Part shown: positions 50,093 through 58,418 of the stretch, in pieces
How positions within the stretch are numbered: position 1 is the stretch's first letter
How the letters are laid out: each line of letters opens with the position of its first letter
From: Actinokineospora alba
Lineage (GTDB): Bacteria; Actinomycetota; Actinomycetes; Mycobacteriales; Pseudonocardiaceae
Length of the DNA stretch: 64,000 nt
Reading direction: 5' to 3'
Assembly: GCF_004362515.1 (NCBI RefSeq)
Contig: NZ_SNXU01000001.1
Coordinates: 1,426,001-1,490,000, forward strand
Notes under the pieces: generated by a model
The model's database searches: none
Seen by the model: the letters and a program-made list of their open reading frames with translations, nothing else
What the model was told of the DNA's origin: nothing
Program-made: the position numbers and the translations under genes

Positions 50093-50893
50093 ATGGCGTA
50101 CGACTGGATCTCGTTCACCACCGACTACGGCCTCGCCGACGGCTTTCCCGCGGCCTGCGAGGGTGTCATCGCCCGGATCGCCCCGGCGGCCCGGGTCATC
50201 CACGTGACGCACCTGGTGCCGCCGCAGGACATCCGGCGCGGGGCGGCCGTGCTCGCGCAGACCGTCCCGCACCTGCCGTCCGCGGTGCACCTGGCGGTGG
50301 TCGACCCCGGTGTCGGCACCACGCGCAGGCCCGTGTGCGTCGCCACCGGGGCGGGGATGCTCGTCGGACCGGACAACGGCCTGCTGATCCCCGCAGCCAT
50401 CGCCCTGGGCATCTCCGCGGCGTTCGAGCTGACCGAGTACCGGCTGAACCCGGTCTCGGCGACCTTCCACGGGCGCGACATCTTCGCCCCCGCCGCCGCC
50501 CACCTCGCCGCGGGCCTGTCCCCGGAACGGCTCGGGCCTGAGATCGACCTCGGCACCCTGGTCCGGCTCCCCGAACCCGAAACCGTCGCCACGCCGGGCA
50601 GGCTCGCCACCGAGGTGCTCAGCTCCGACACCTTCGGCAACCTGCAGCTCGCCGCGACCGCCCTGGACCTGGCCGCGTCCGGGGCGAAGGCGCGCACCCG
50701 GGTGCACGCCCAGGTCGGCGACCGGTCCGTCGAAGCCGTTGTCGGACAGACCTTCGCCGACGCCGAACCCAGCGGCGCGGTGCTGCTCGTCGACTCCGCC
50801 GGGCACCTCGCGCTCGCGATCAACGGCGGCTCGGCGGCGGACGAACTGCGCGCGGGCGCGGGAAGCCCGGCGGTCGTGCTGATCGGCCGCTAG
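50093..50893 (+). CDS. SAM hydrolase (SAM hydroxide adenosyltransferase, DUF62)
   Basis: The 266-residue protein starts MAYDWISFTTDYGLADGFPAACEGVIARIAP and has VHLAVVDPGVGTTRRPV, VGPDNGLLIPAA and ATFHGRDIFAPAAAHLA, which carry the conserved Asp-Arg-His set of DUF62. It lacks the extra loop typical of fluorinase/chlorinase, so hydrolysis of S-adenosylmethionine to adenosine and methionine is the likely reaction. ATG 50093 is chosen for the family start; a longer ORF upstream is not supported. Its stop overlaps the next gene on the minus strand. Confidence 0.85.
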   Translation: MAYDWISFTTDYGLADGFPAACEGVIARIAPAARVIHVTHLVPPQDIRRGAAVLAQTVPHLPSAVHLAVVDPGVGTTRRPVCVATGAGMLVGPDNGLLIPAAIALGISAAFELTEYRLNPVSATFHGRDIFAPAAAHLAAGLSPERLGPEIDLGTLVRLPEPETVATPGRLATEVLSSDTFGNLQLAATALDLAASGAKARTRVHAQVGDRSVEAVVGQTFADAEPSGAVLLVDSAGHLALAINGGSAADELRAGAGSPAVVLIGR

Positions 50894-51483
50894 GCGCAGG
50901 CAAGGCGCGCGGTGGCCTTCTTGCTGATCGTGTTGGGCATGTCCACTTCCAGGGTGTACGAGCCGTCCCGGACCCGTTCTTCGGCGGGGACGCCGAACTG
51001 CCAGGTGATCTCGTCGAGCCGCTTGGTCCCGGCGGCGTCGAACCGGAGCGTCCCGGAGTCGTTCGGGCCGATGGCGCCGTCCGAGCGGATCCAGCGGTAG
51101 CGGACCTCGCCCGCGCCGTTGGCGACGATGGCGCCGCGGAAGGTGAACACCTTGCTCTCGGTGTCGCAGGCGACCGTGCCGCCGGACGGCTCGACGTTGA
51201 GCTGCACCTCGGTGACGGCGAACGCGGGCGGCTTCGTGTCCTTCTTGGTGGTCTTGGTCGTGGTCGTGATCCGACCGCCGCCGCTGTTGCCACCACCGCC
51301 ACCACCACCGGACTTGGTCGTGGTCGTGGTCGTGGTGGTGGTGACCGAAGTCGACGCCGCACCCGCTTCGGACTTCTTCGGGCCGAGCAAGGCGTACGCG
51401 CCCACCAAGGCCGTGATCAACGCGGCCACCGCGCCGATCACGGCCGCCGCCGCACCCCAGCCGCTCCTGCCATCCCCGCTCAT
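50890..51483 (-). CDS. Single-pass membrane protein with Thr/Gly low-complexity linker
   Basis: The 197-residue protein has one N-terminal transmembrane helix (AAAAVIGAVAALITALVGAYALL), then nine consecutive Thr, seven Gly, and TTTTKTTKK, and a C-terminal beta-sandwich-like domain (VTEVQLNVEPSGGTVACDTESKVFTFRGAIV ... YTLEVDMPNTISKKATARLAC) with a probable disulfide. The minus-oriented repeats will be slippage-prone. No family recognised. AGAGGAGCG precedes ATG 51483. It precedes purB in no operon (purB is separate). Confidence 0.65.
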   Translation of the reverse strand: MSGDGRSGWGAAAAVIGAVAALITALVGAYALLGPKKSEAGAASTSVTTTTTTTTTKSGGGGGGGNSGGGRITTTTKTTKKDTKPPAFAVTEVQLNVEPSGGTVACDTESKVFTFRGAIVANGAGEVRYRWIRSDGAIGPNDSGTLRFDAAGTKRLDEITWQFGVPAEERVRDGSYTLEVDMPNTISKKATARLACA

Positions 51484-51570
51484 CAATCGCTCCTCTCACA
51501 AACGGCGTGAGAGAGATCGACAACGGTCGGACCGACGTGACGGGTCCAGCCGGAATTCGCCCGATCGGGC

Positions 51571-53010
51571 TTAGAGGATCGCCCCCGGCACGTAACCGGT
51601 GGCCTCGGGGAAGCGGCCCAGCACCTCTTCGACCCGCTTCACGACGGCCGCCACCTGCGCGCCCGCCACCCCGGTGAAGGGCAGCCGGTCGGCGAGCAGC
51701 GCGTCGAGGCGGGCGCGGTCGAGCGGGATGCGGTCGTCGGCGGCGAGGCGGTCGAGCAGGTCGTTGCGCTCGATGCCCTCCTCGCGCATCGCCAGGGCCA
51801 CGGCCACCGCGTGCTCCTTGATCGCCTCGTGCGCGGTCTCGCGGCCGACACCGGCCTGCACGGACGCCATGAGCACCTTTGTGGTCGCCAGGAACGGCAG
51901 GTAGCGGTCGAGTTCCCGGGCGACGACGGCCGGGTAGGCGCCGAACTCGTCGAGCACGGTCAGGAACGTCTCCAGCAGGCCGTCGAGCGCGAAGAACGCG
52001 TCGGGCAGCGCGACGCGGCGGACCACCGAGCACGACACGTCGCCCTCGTTCCACTGGTCGCCCGCGAGCTCGCCGACCATCGACGCGTACCCGCGCAGGA
52101 TCACGGCGAGACCGTTGACCCGCTCGCAGGAGCGCGTGTTCATCTTGTGCGGCATGGCCGACGAGCCCACCTGGCCCGGCTTGAAGCCCTCGGTGACCAG
52201 CTCGTGCCCGGCCATCAGCCGGATCGTCTTCGCCACGCTCGACGGCGCCGCCGCGAGCTGGACCAGCGCGGACACCACGTCGTAGTCGAGCGAGCGCGGG
52301 TAGACCTGGCCGACGCTGGTGAACCGGTTCTCGAAGCCGAGGTGCTCGGCGACGACCCGCTCCAGCTCGTCGAGCTTGTCCTGGTCGCCGCCCAGCAGGT
52401 CGAGCATGTCCTGCGCGGTGCCGACCGGGCCCTTGATGCCGCGCAGCGGGTAGCGGGCGATCAGCTCGTCGACCCGCTGGAAGGCGACCAGCAGCTCGTC
52501 GGCGCCGGTCGCGAAGCGCTTGCCCAGGGTGGTGGCCTGCGCGGCGACGTTGTGCGAGCGGCCGGTCAGGACCAGGTCGCCGTGCTCGGCGGCCAACCGG
52601 GCCAGCCGGGACAGCACCGCGGCGACCCGGCCGCGGATCAGCTCCAGCGACCGGCGGACCTGCAGCTGCTCGACGTTCTCGGTGAGGTCACGCGAAGTCA
52701 TGCCCTTGTGCACGTGCTCGTGCCCGGCCAGCGCGTTGAACTCCTCGATGCGCGCCTTCACATCGTGGCGGGTGACCCGCTCACGGTCGGCGATGCTGCC
52801 GAGGTCGACGTCGGGCAGGACCCGGCGGTAGTCCTCGATGGCCTGCTCTGGAACGTCGATACCCAGCTTGGCCTGCGCGGAGAGCACGGCGAGCCACAGC
52901 TCGCGCTCCATCCGAACCTTCTCCTCGGGCGACCACAGGGTGGCCAACTCGGTGGAGGCATAGCGGCCTGCGAGGACGTTGGGGATGCGGGGCTTCTGCG
53001 CGGCGGTCAC
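51571..53010 (-). CDS. purB: Adenylosuccinate lyase
   Basis: The 479-residue protein has GHEHVHKGMTSRDLTENVEQLQ, LTGRSHNVAAQATTLGKRF, GIKGPVGTAQDMLDLLGG, the signature GSSAMPHKMNTRSCERVNGL and ENRFTSVGQVYPRSLDYDVV. It cleaves SAICAR and adenylosuccinate, releasing fumarate, at two steps of purine synthesis. The GTG start has TAAGCT 8 bases upstream and is probably leaderless. Confidence 0.95.
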   Translation of the reverse strand: MTAAQKPRIPNVLAGRYASTELATLWSPEEKVRMERELWLAVLSAQAKLGIDVPEQAIEDYRRVLPDVDLGSIADRERVTRHDVKARIEEFNALAGHEHVHKGMTSRDLTENVEQLQVRRSLELIRGRVAAVLSRLARLAAEHGDLVLTGRSHNVAAQATTLGKRFATGADELLVAFQRVDELIARYPLRGIKGPVGTAQDMLDLLGGDQDKLDELERVVAEHLGFENRFTSVGQVYPRSLDYDVVSALVQLAAAPSSVAKTIRLMAGHELVTEGFKPGQVGSSAMPHKMNTRSCERVNGLAVILRGYASMVGELAGDQWNEGDVSCSVVRRVALPDAFFALDGLLETFLTVLDEFGAYPAVVARELDRYLPFLATTKVLMASVQAGVGRETAHEAIKEHAVAVALAMREEGIERNDLLDRLAADDRIPLDRARLDALLADRLPFTGVAGAQVAAVVKRVEEVLGRFPEATGYVPGAIL

Positions 53011-53018
53011 GTTTGCCC

Positions 53019-53024
53019 AGCTTA
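53019..53024 (-). promoter_or_regulatory. -10 box TAAGCT for purB, leaderless
   Basis: On the minus strand TAAGCT is followed by 8 bases and the GTG at 53010. Confidence 0.5.
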
Positions 53025-53064
53025 CCGGGGTACCGGAGGCACCCCCAGTGCCCCCGGTACCCCG
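53025..53064. terminator. Hairpin between purB and the sigma/membrane pair
   Basis: CCGGGGTACCGG (53025-53036) and CCGGTACCCCG (53054-53064) form the outer stem, with inner GGCAC/GTGCC. It may terminate the sigma-pair transcript while overlapping the purB promoter region. Confidence 0.55.
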
Positions 53065-53068
53065 CGGC

Positions 53069-53767
53069 TCAGAAGTGCAGAGCCGGGTCGTTGGCGAGCG
53101 CGGTCAGATAGCCGTCGATGACCTCGGCCGATGGCGCCCCGGACTCGCCCGCATGCCACTGCGCAGTGACAACCGAGAGGTCGGGACGGACGACATCCAC
53201 CGACCGGCTGAGCCGAAAGCGCCCACCTACTCCCATCCCTCCGGAACGGCACTCGGTCTCGGCGCCCACACAGTCGGACAGGTCCTCCGCACCGGTCGCG
53301 ATCACCGTGAAGTGGATCCCATGCTGCGCACCGTTCAGGGTGAAGGTCGTGAACTGCGCTATTCCGACGAACCCCAGAAGATCTGGTGCCACACCAGCCC
53401 TGGTCACGATGTTCGTGGCACCGGGAATGGCGGCGGCGATCCGCGCGGGCAAGGCGGCAGCCAAGGCCGCCGACCGCTCGGCGATTTGAGCGGGCCGGTA
53501 CGTGGGTGTGGTGGGTGACGCCACCGAGGTCGTCGACGACGGCCCCGGAAAGGTCATCGCCTGAACATCATCCATCGCCTTCGCCGTGGTCGGCACCACG
53601 ATGATCGCCCCGACCAGCACGACGGTGGCCGCGGCGGTAGCCACGAGCGCGCGCTTGCGGGACGTCTCTTTGCGCGCGCTCGCGATCACGTCGTCGATAT
53701 CGAGGTTCAGTGGCGGCTCGGACTCGAGCGCCCCGAGCAAGTCGTCTCGAAGGTCGGTGTCATGCAT
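53069..53767 (-). CDS. Membrane protein paired with SigE-type sigma factor (pair 2)
   Basis: The 232-residue protein has an acidic cytoplasmic head (MHDTDLRDDLLGALESEPPLNLDIDDVIASARKE), one transmembrane helix (RALVATAAATVVLVGAIIVVPT), a Thr/Pro linker and an extracytoplasmic domain with DCVGAETECRSGG cysteines. Its start overlaps the sigma stop. Same layout as pairs 1 and 3, but sequence-divergent. Confidence 0.65.
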   Translation of the reverse strand: MHDTDLRDDLLGALESEPPLNLDIDDVIASARKETSRKRALVATAAATVVLVGAIIVVPTTAKAMDDVQAMTFPGPSSTTSVASPTTPTYRPAQIAERSAALAAALPARIAAAIPGATNIVTRAGVAPDLLGFVGIAQFTTFTLNGAQHGIHFTVIATGAEDLSDCVGAETECRSGGMGVGGRFRLSRSVDVVRPDLSVVTAQWHAGESGAPSAEVIDGYLTALANDPALHF

Positions 53768-54284
53768 GTTCCAACTCCCCCTCGGACAACCGGGCGACGG
53801 CCGCGCGCAGCGAGTCCAGCCCGCGCGCTGCCTGGCTCTTGACCGTGCCCTCGGTGCACCGCATGACCCGCGCGGTCTCGGCGACGCTCAGCTCGTCGAA
53901 GTACCGCAGGACCAGCACCGCGCGCTGGCGCGGCGCCAACGTCAGCAGGGCCTGGTGGACGAGATCGCGGTCCCACGAGCGGCCGACGCCCTCGGCGATG
54001 TCGATGTTCGGGTCGGCGGTGTCGGGCACCTCGGAGCCGACCGGCTCCCGGCGGCGCCACGGCTTGCGCTTCTCGTCGAGCCAGGTGCGCAGCAGGACGG
54101 TGCGGGCGTAGTTGTGCACGGTGTCGCGCTTGCCCAGCTTCGACCACGACCGGTAGATCTTCACCAGCGTCGTCTGAACCAGGTCCTCAGCGGTGTGCCA
54201 GTCGCCGCAGAACAGGTAGGCCGATCTCCGCAGTGTTCTGGCGTGTTCGTGGGCGAACACCCGGAAGTCCTCGTCGTCTCGCAC
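53760..54284 (-). CDS. SigE-family ECF sigma factor (pair 2)
   Basis: The 174-residue protein has region 2 (RVFAHEHARTLRRSAYLFCGDWHTAEDLVQTTLVKIYRSW) and region 4 (LTLAPRQRAVLVLRYFDELSVAETARVMRCTEGTVKSQAARGLDSLR). The GDWHTAEDLVQ motif marks the SigE-type subfamily. Overlaps its partner by 8 bases. Confidence 0.9.
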   Translation of the reverse strand: MRDDEDFRVFAHEHARTLRRSAYLFCGDWHTAEDLVQTTLVKIYRSWSKLGKRDTVHNYARTVLLRTWLDEKRKPWRRREPVGSEVPDTADPNIDIAEGVGRSWDRDLVHQALLTLAPRQRAVLVLRYFDELSVAETARVMRCTEGTVKSQAARGLDSLRAAVARLSEGELEHA

Positions 54285-54338
54285 AGCGCCCCCTTCCGCC
54301 TATTACTCACGCCGCGGGGGCCGAAAAGGTTGCGTCGA

Positions 54339-54923
54339 TCAGGCGAGCGCTTCGCGAAGCATTCTGCGGGCGGCGGAGCGGGGGTCCGGGTCGACCTCGA
54401 TGAGGGCGTTGACGACAGCGCCGTCGACCAGGGCGATCAGCTGCTCCAGCCGGGCCTCGTCGATGCCCGCCGCGGACTTGGCGAAGGTGTCCATCAGCAG
54501 TGACCGCAGCTCACCGCCGAGTTCGAGGGTCAGCGGGCGCAGGTAGGGCCTGCGGGCGGTGGCGATGAGCCGTTCGTAGCGCAGCAGGATCGCCTGGGCG
54601 TCGTTGTCACGGGCTTTGGGGCCGAGCAGCTGGTCGAGCACCAGCTCCACCAGCGCTTCCAGGCCTTTCGGGCTCGTCGCCAGGGCGTTGAGGAGTTCCC
54701 GGCCGCGGGCCAGTTCCTGGCGGCCGTGGAATTCCAGCGCTTCGACGATCAGGTCGTCGAGGGATTCGAAGTAGTACGTCGTGGACGCCAGCGGCAGGCC
54801 CGCGCGCTCGGCTACCGAGCGGTGCCGGACCGCGTCGAACCCGCCTTCGATCAGCAGGGCCGCGGCGGCCTCCACGAGCGCGTGTTTGCGGCGCTCGCCC
54901 TTGGGGGTGCTGGCGGTGGTCAT
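54339..54923 (-). CDS. TetR/AcrR-family repressor
   Basis: The 194-residue protein has a TetR helix-turn-helix: KHALVEAAAALLIEGGFDAVRHRSVAERAGLPLASTTYYFESLDDLI. The C-terminal domain is helical (ELGGELRSLLMDTFAKSAAGIDEARLEQLIALVDGAVVNAL), ligand unknown. It lies between two sigma pairs, 20 bases from the next gene's stop (54944), so it might be co-transcribed with pair 3. Confidence 0.86.
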   Translation of the reverse strand: MTTASTPKGERRKHALVEAAAALLIEGGFDAVRHRSVAERAGLPLASTTYYFESLDDLIVEALEFHGRQELARGRELLNALATSPKGLEALVELVLDQLLGPKARDNDAQAILLRYERLIATARRPYLRPLTLELGGELRSLLMDTFAKSAAGIDEARLEQLIALVDGAVVNALIEVDPDPRSAARRMLREALA

Positions 54924-54943
54924 GGTGGAGCAATGGTGCCAGG

Positions 54944-55708
54944 TCAGTACCTGGCAGCCAGCTCCTGGGCGAGTTCGCGCACGTCATCGTCGTCGAGCGG
55001 GAGGTCGGGGGACTCCGGGAACGGCTCGACCGCCACGACCAGCTGGCCACCCGAGGGGGCGACGGCCACGGCGCCGAGGGCGCCCGGGCGGTCGATCCAG
55101 GGCGGGTGCAGCGGCGCGCTGACGCCCGCGGGCACCAACATGATCGACACCAGGCCGCGGCGGGACCCCTCTTCGACGCCGAAGCTCGCGGAGCGGCCAC
55201 CCATGGGGCAGCCAAGGGGGGAAGGAACGTACTCGCCGCGGGAAGTGGCGGCCGGGAGCTCGCCCGCGAGGGCAGCAGCGAGCTCCCGGTCCGCCGTTCC
55301 GCACCCGCTAGGGGTGCCACCGGCCTTAGAGCCGGCATTCCCATCCGACGAACGCCCCCTGCTTGGCGTCGCCGACGGGAAGTCTTGGGCCTCCGCGGCC
55401 TTCTGTGACGGTCCGTCAGTCGTAACCTCGTACGGCGTCGACAGTTCGTTACCGCTGGCAGGCGATTCAGCCGAACCGACCGCCGCCGAATCGCTGGTGT
55501 TCTTGCTCGGCCACCACGCATCGCCGGCGACGACTACGCCCGCCAACAGCGCAAAGCCTAGCGCTGTTCCTGTAAGAAGGGTGTTCCTCTTTCGGGTCAA
55601 CCTCGATGACTCTGCGCTGATATCCGACTGGTCGAAGGAGGGCGGCGGAACGTCACGGACCGCGTCGTTGAACAGCTCCGCCAACTTGCGCTCGTCCACT
55701 ACCTCCAC
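54944..55708 (-). CDS. Membrane protein paired with SigE-type sigma factor (pair 3)
   Basis: The 254-residue protein has a cytoplasmic head with RKLAELFNDAVRDVPPPSFDQSDI, one transmembrane helix (TLLTGTALGFALLAGVVVAG), a Ser/Gly/Pro linker and an external domain with cysteines (GCGTAD, PLGCPMGG). It lies 31 bases after the sigma gene. It repeats the architecture of pairs 1 and 2 but is otherwise unlike them. Confidence 0.65.
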   Translation of the reverse strand: MEVVDERKLAELFNDAVRDVPPPSFDQSDISAESSRLTRKRNTLLTGTALGFALLAGVVVAGDAWWPSKNTSDSAAVGSAESPASGNELSTPYEVTTDGPSQKAAEAQDFPSATPSRGRSSDGNAGSKAGGTPSGCGTADRELAAALAGELPAATSRGEYVPSPLGCPMGGRSASFGVEEGSRRGLVSIMLVPAGVSAPLHPPWIDRPGALGAVAVAPSGGQLVVAVEPFPESPDLPLDDDDVRELAQELAARY

Positions 55709-55739
55709 CCCCTCGCCCTTATCGTCATCGTCGCCGTCT

Positions 55740-56258
55740 TCACAGTCCCGACCTCAGGTCATCGAGCGTGTCGCCAAGCGATTCCCGCAAGGCGGCCAGT
55801 CCCCGTGAGGTCTGGCTCTTGACCGTTCCCTCGGTGCACTTGAGCGTCTCGGCCGTGGCCGCCACGTCCAAGCCTTCCAGGAACCGCAGCACCAGCACCG
55901 CCCGCTGCCGCGGTGGCACCCTCGACAGTCCGTCGAGGAGCGCCGACCTGGTCGCGACCGTGGTGCCGATGTCGCCTTCGGTGCTCGCCGATTCCGGCAA
56001 GACCTCCGTCTGGCGCTCTCGCCGCCACGGCCTGCGCGTCTCGTCGATCATCGCGCGAACCACCGACCGGCGGACGTAGGCGTCCAGGGCCTGACGGTCC
56101 CGGACCTTGCGCCACCTGCGGTGCAGTGCGACGAACGCGGTCTGCGCGAGATCGTCCGCCTTGTGCCAGTCGCCGCACAGCAAGTACGCGGTTCGTCGCA
56201 CGGCGTCGCGCCGCGCGGCGAAGTATTCCGCGAACTCCTGCTCGTCGCGCTGATCCAC
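55740..56258 (-). CDS. SigE-family ECF sigma factor (pair 3)
   Basis: The 172-residue protein (GTG 56258, GGAGAG upstream) has region 2 (FAEYFAARRDAVRRTAYLLCGDWHKADDLAQTAFVALHRRW) and region 4 (LSRVPPRQRAVLVLRFLEGLDVAATAETLKCTEGTVKSQTSRGLAALRE). An in-frame GTG 54 bases upstream would add residues without support. The third SigE-type factor in 40 kb. Confidence 0.88.
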   Translation of the reverse strand: MDQRDEQEFAEYFAARRDAVRRTAYLLCGDWHKADDLAQTAFVALHRRWRKVRDRQALDAYVRRSVVRAMIDETRRPWRRERQTEVLPESASTEGDIGTTVATRSALLDGLSRVPPRQRAVLVLRFLEGLDVAATAETLKCTEGTVKSQTSRGLAALRESLGDTLDDLRSGL

Positions 56259-56401
56259 GCGAACGCTCTCCACTCGTCTGTACGGACTAGGGACGGATCT
56301 GACCGGCACCACGGTTGCATGGGGACGAGACGAGATCTACGCCACCCCCGCGATCCGTGGTCGGGGCGTAGCGGTATTGCCCGTTGTGGTGTGATCGGAT
56401 C

Positions 56402-57418
56402 GTGACCACACTGCGTCGGATTGATCTCCGCTCGGACACCGTGACAAAGCCGGACGACACCATGCGGGCCGCGATGGCGGCCGCCGAGGTGGGCGACGAC
56501 GTCCTCGACCACGACCCCACGATGCGGGCGCTGGAAGAGCGCGCGGCCGGGCTGCTCGGCGTCGAGGCGATGCTGTGGGTGCCCAGCGGGAGCATGGGCA
56601 ATCTGATCGCGCTGATGCTGCACCTGGGCCGCGGCGACCGGTTCCTCGCCGCGCGCGGGTCACATGTGCTGGAGGCCGAACTGGGCACGCCCGCCTGGCT
56701 GGCGGGCGGCATGCCGCACCCCCTGGAGTGGACCGGACGGCCGGGGCGGATCTCCGCGGACGACGTCAGCGCGTTCGCCGCGTCCGGGGCGCCGTACTAC
56801 GCGCTGCGGACGGCGCTGCTCTGCCTGGAGAACACGCACAACTTCGCCGGCGGGACGGTCACCCCACCGGACCATCACGCCCTGCTGGTCGCCACCGCCC
56901 GCGAGGCCGGGATTCGCGTGCACCTCGACGGGGCGCGGCTGTGGAACGCGGCGGCGGCGCTGGAAGTCCCGCCCGCGGCGCTGACCGTCGGGGTGGACAC
57001 GGTGCAGGTCTGCCTGAGCAAGGGCCTGGGCGCGCCGGTCGGATCGCTCGTCGGCGGGTCGGCGTCGTTCGTCGCGGAGGCGCGGCGGGTCCGCAAGATG
57101 CTCGGCGGCGGGGTCCGCCAGGGCGGAGTGCTCGCGGCGGCCGGGCTGGTCGCGCTGGACCGCATGGGCGATGTGGCCGCCGACAACGCGAACGCGGCCA
57201 CCCTGGCGGCGGGACTCGCGGACCTCGGCTGGGAGGTGACCGCGCCGGAGACCAACATCGTGCTGGCCTCGGTGCCGGACGTGCCGACGACGCTGCGGAT
57301 GCTCGACCGGGTCGCGGTGCCCGCCGTCGCGGTGCCGGGCGGGGTGCGGTTCGTGACGCACCGGGACGTGTCGGCGACCGACATCGCCGAGGCACTCGAC
57401 CGGATCAAGGCCGGCTGA
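56402..57418 (+). CDS. Low-specificity L-threonine aldolase
   Basis: The 338-residue PLP enzyme has IDLRSDTVTKPDDTMRAAMAAAEVGDDVL, WVPSGSMGNLIAL, LENTHNFAGGTVTP, VHLDGARLWNAA and the PLP lysine in CLSKGLGAPVGSL. It cleaves threonine or allo-threonine to glycine and acetaldehyde. The start codon is GTG. Its last 14 bases overlap the convergent potassium-channel gene. Confidence 0.9.
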   Translation: MTTLRRIDLRSDTVTKPDDTMRAAMAAAEVGDDVLDHDPTMRALEERAAGLLGVEAMLWVPSGSMGNLIALMLHLGRGDRFLAARGSHVLEAELGTPAWLAGGMPHPLEWTGRPGRISADDVSAFAASGAPYYALRTALLCLENTHNFAGGTVTPPDHHALLVATAREAGIRVHLDGARLWNAAAALEVPPAALTVGVDTVQVCLSKGLGAPVGSLVGGSASFVAEARRVRKMLGGGVRQGGVLAAAGLVALDRMGDVAADNANAATLAAGLADLGWEVTAPETNIVLASVPDVPTTLRMLDRVAVPAVAVPGGVRFVTHRDVSATDIAEALDRIKAG

Positions 57419-58181
57419 TCTGGCCGCCTGCCTGCTTGAGTTCGGTCCGCAGTTCGGCGATCTCCGCGCGCAGGCCCTTGACCTCGCTGCGGATGGACTC
57501 CTCGATCGACTCCTCGGCGCCCGCGATCTTCTGCACGAACCAGGACGCGATCACACCGGTCACCACACCGAGCAGGGCGATGCCGCCGATCATCAGGGCG
57601 GCGGCGACCAGCCTGCCCTCCACGGTGACCGGGTAGCGGTCGCCGTAGCCGACGGTGGAGATGGTGGTCATGGTCCACCAGACGGCGTCGCCGAAGGTGG
57701 TGATGTTGGCGTCCGGGTCGTGCCGTTCGGCGTCGAGCACGGCGAGCGACGCGGACAGGCCCACGAGCAGGATGGTCCCCGCGACGTAGACGCCGATGCG
57801 GCCGCGGAACGTGGTGCCGACCCGGCGGTTGAGCACTTTGAGAATGGTGATCAGCCGCAGCGCCCGCAGTTGGCGGACCATCGGCAGGGCCACCACGATC
57901 AGGTCGAACAGGTGCCGCCAGATGAACCGGCCCTTGCGCCGCGCCAGGGTGAACCGGATGACGTACTCGACGGCGAAGACGGCCCAGATCGCCCAGAGCC
58001 CGATCTCCTGCCACAGCACCACCGTCGGCGACGCCGACGTGTGCAGCACCTGCCAGGCGTAGCCGATCAGGAACACCACGGCCAGCGCGGTCAGGGGCAG
58101 ATCAGTGCGCTCTTCCCACGCGCTTAACCTGGGCTCGAGCGGGTCGCTGTGGCGCACGCCGGGCGCGTAGGTGTCGGACAC
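57405..58181 (-). CDS. Voltage-gated-type potassium channel
   Basis: The 258-residue protein has six hydrophobic segments, an S4-like charged helix (RQLRALRLITILKVLNRR, about 103-120), the pore filter T176-V-G-Y-G-D181 and a C-terminal coiled coil (EESIEESIRSEVKGLRAEIAELRTELKQ) that should tetramerise. GTG at 58181; a longer ORF lacks channel features. Potassium efflux or membrane-potential control is inferred. Confidence 0.9.
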   Translation of the reverse strand: MSDTYAPGVRHSDPLEPRLSAWEERTDLPLTALAVVFLIGYAWQVLHTSASPTVVLWQEIGLWAIWAVFAVEYVIRFTLARRKGRFIWRHLFDLIVVALPMVRQLRALRLITILKVLNRRVGTTFRGRIGVYVAGTILLVGLSASLAVLDAERHDPDANITTFGDAVWWTMTTISTVGYGDRYPVTVEGRLVAAALMIGGIALLGVVTGVIASWFVQKIAGAEESIEESIRSEVKGLRAEIAELRTELKQAGGQISRP

Positions 58182-58219
58182 ACCGACATCATCGCCGACC
58201 GCGCCTGATGCGCTAGGGG

Positions 58220-58393
58220 TTACCGGCCGATTCGGGGCCGATCCGCCTTGCCCTTGATGGCCCCGTACGCCGCGGCGCCGACGGTGAGTATCGCGGCGGC
58301 TACGAGCAGCCACACCACCGCCTTGAACAGGACTCCGATCAGCCAGAACGCCAACCAGATCGCGAGCACCGCGCCGATGATCTTGATAACCAT
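58220..58393 (-). CDS. 57-residue two-helix membrane protein
   Basis: The protein begins MVIKIIGAVLAIWLAFWLI, has a second hydrophobic stretch (VVWLLVAAAILTVGAAAYGAI) and a basic end KGKADRPRIGR. GAGGGGG precedes the ATG 58393. It is not in longer ORF lists because of its size. No family recognised; similar tiny hydrophobic proteins with GKA-type tails are common in actinobacteria. Confidence 0.72.
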   Translation of the reverse strand: MVIKIIGAVLAIWLAFWLIGVLFKAVVWLLVAAAILTVGAAAYGAIKGKADRPRIGR

Positions 58394-58418
58394 GCCGCCC
58401 CCTCAAGCTGTTTCCTGG

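Noticed and set aside
50093..50893. Fluorinase/chlorinase identity for the DUF62 protein
   Set aside because: The insertion loop that marks halogenases is not apparent, and DUF62 hydrolases are far more common.
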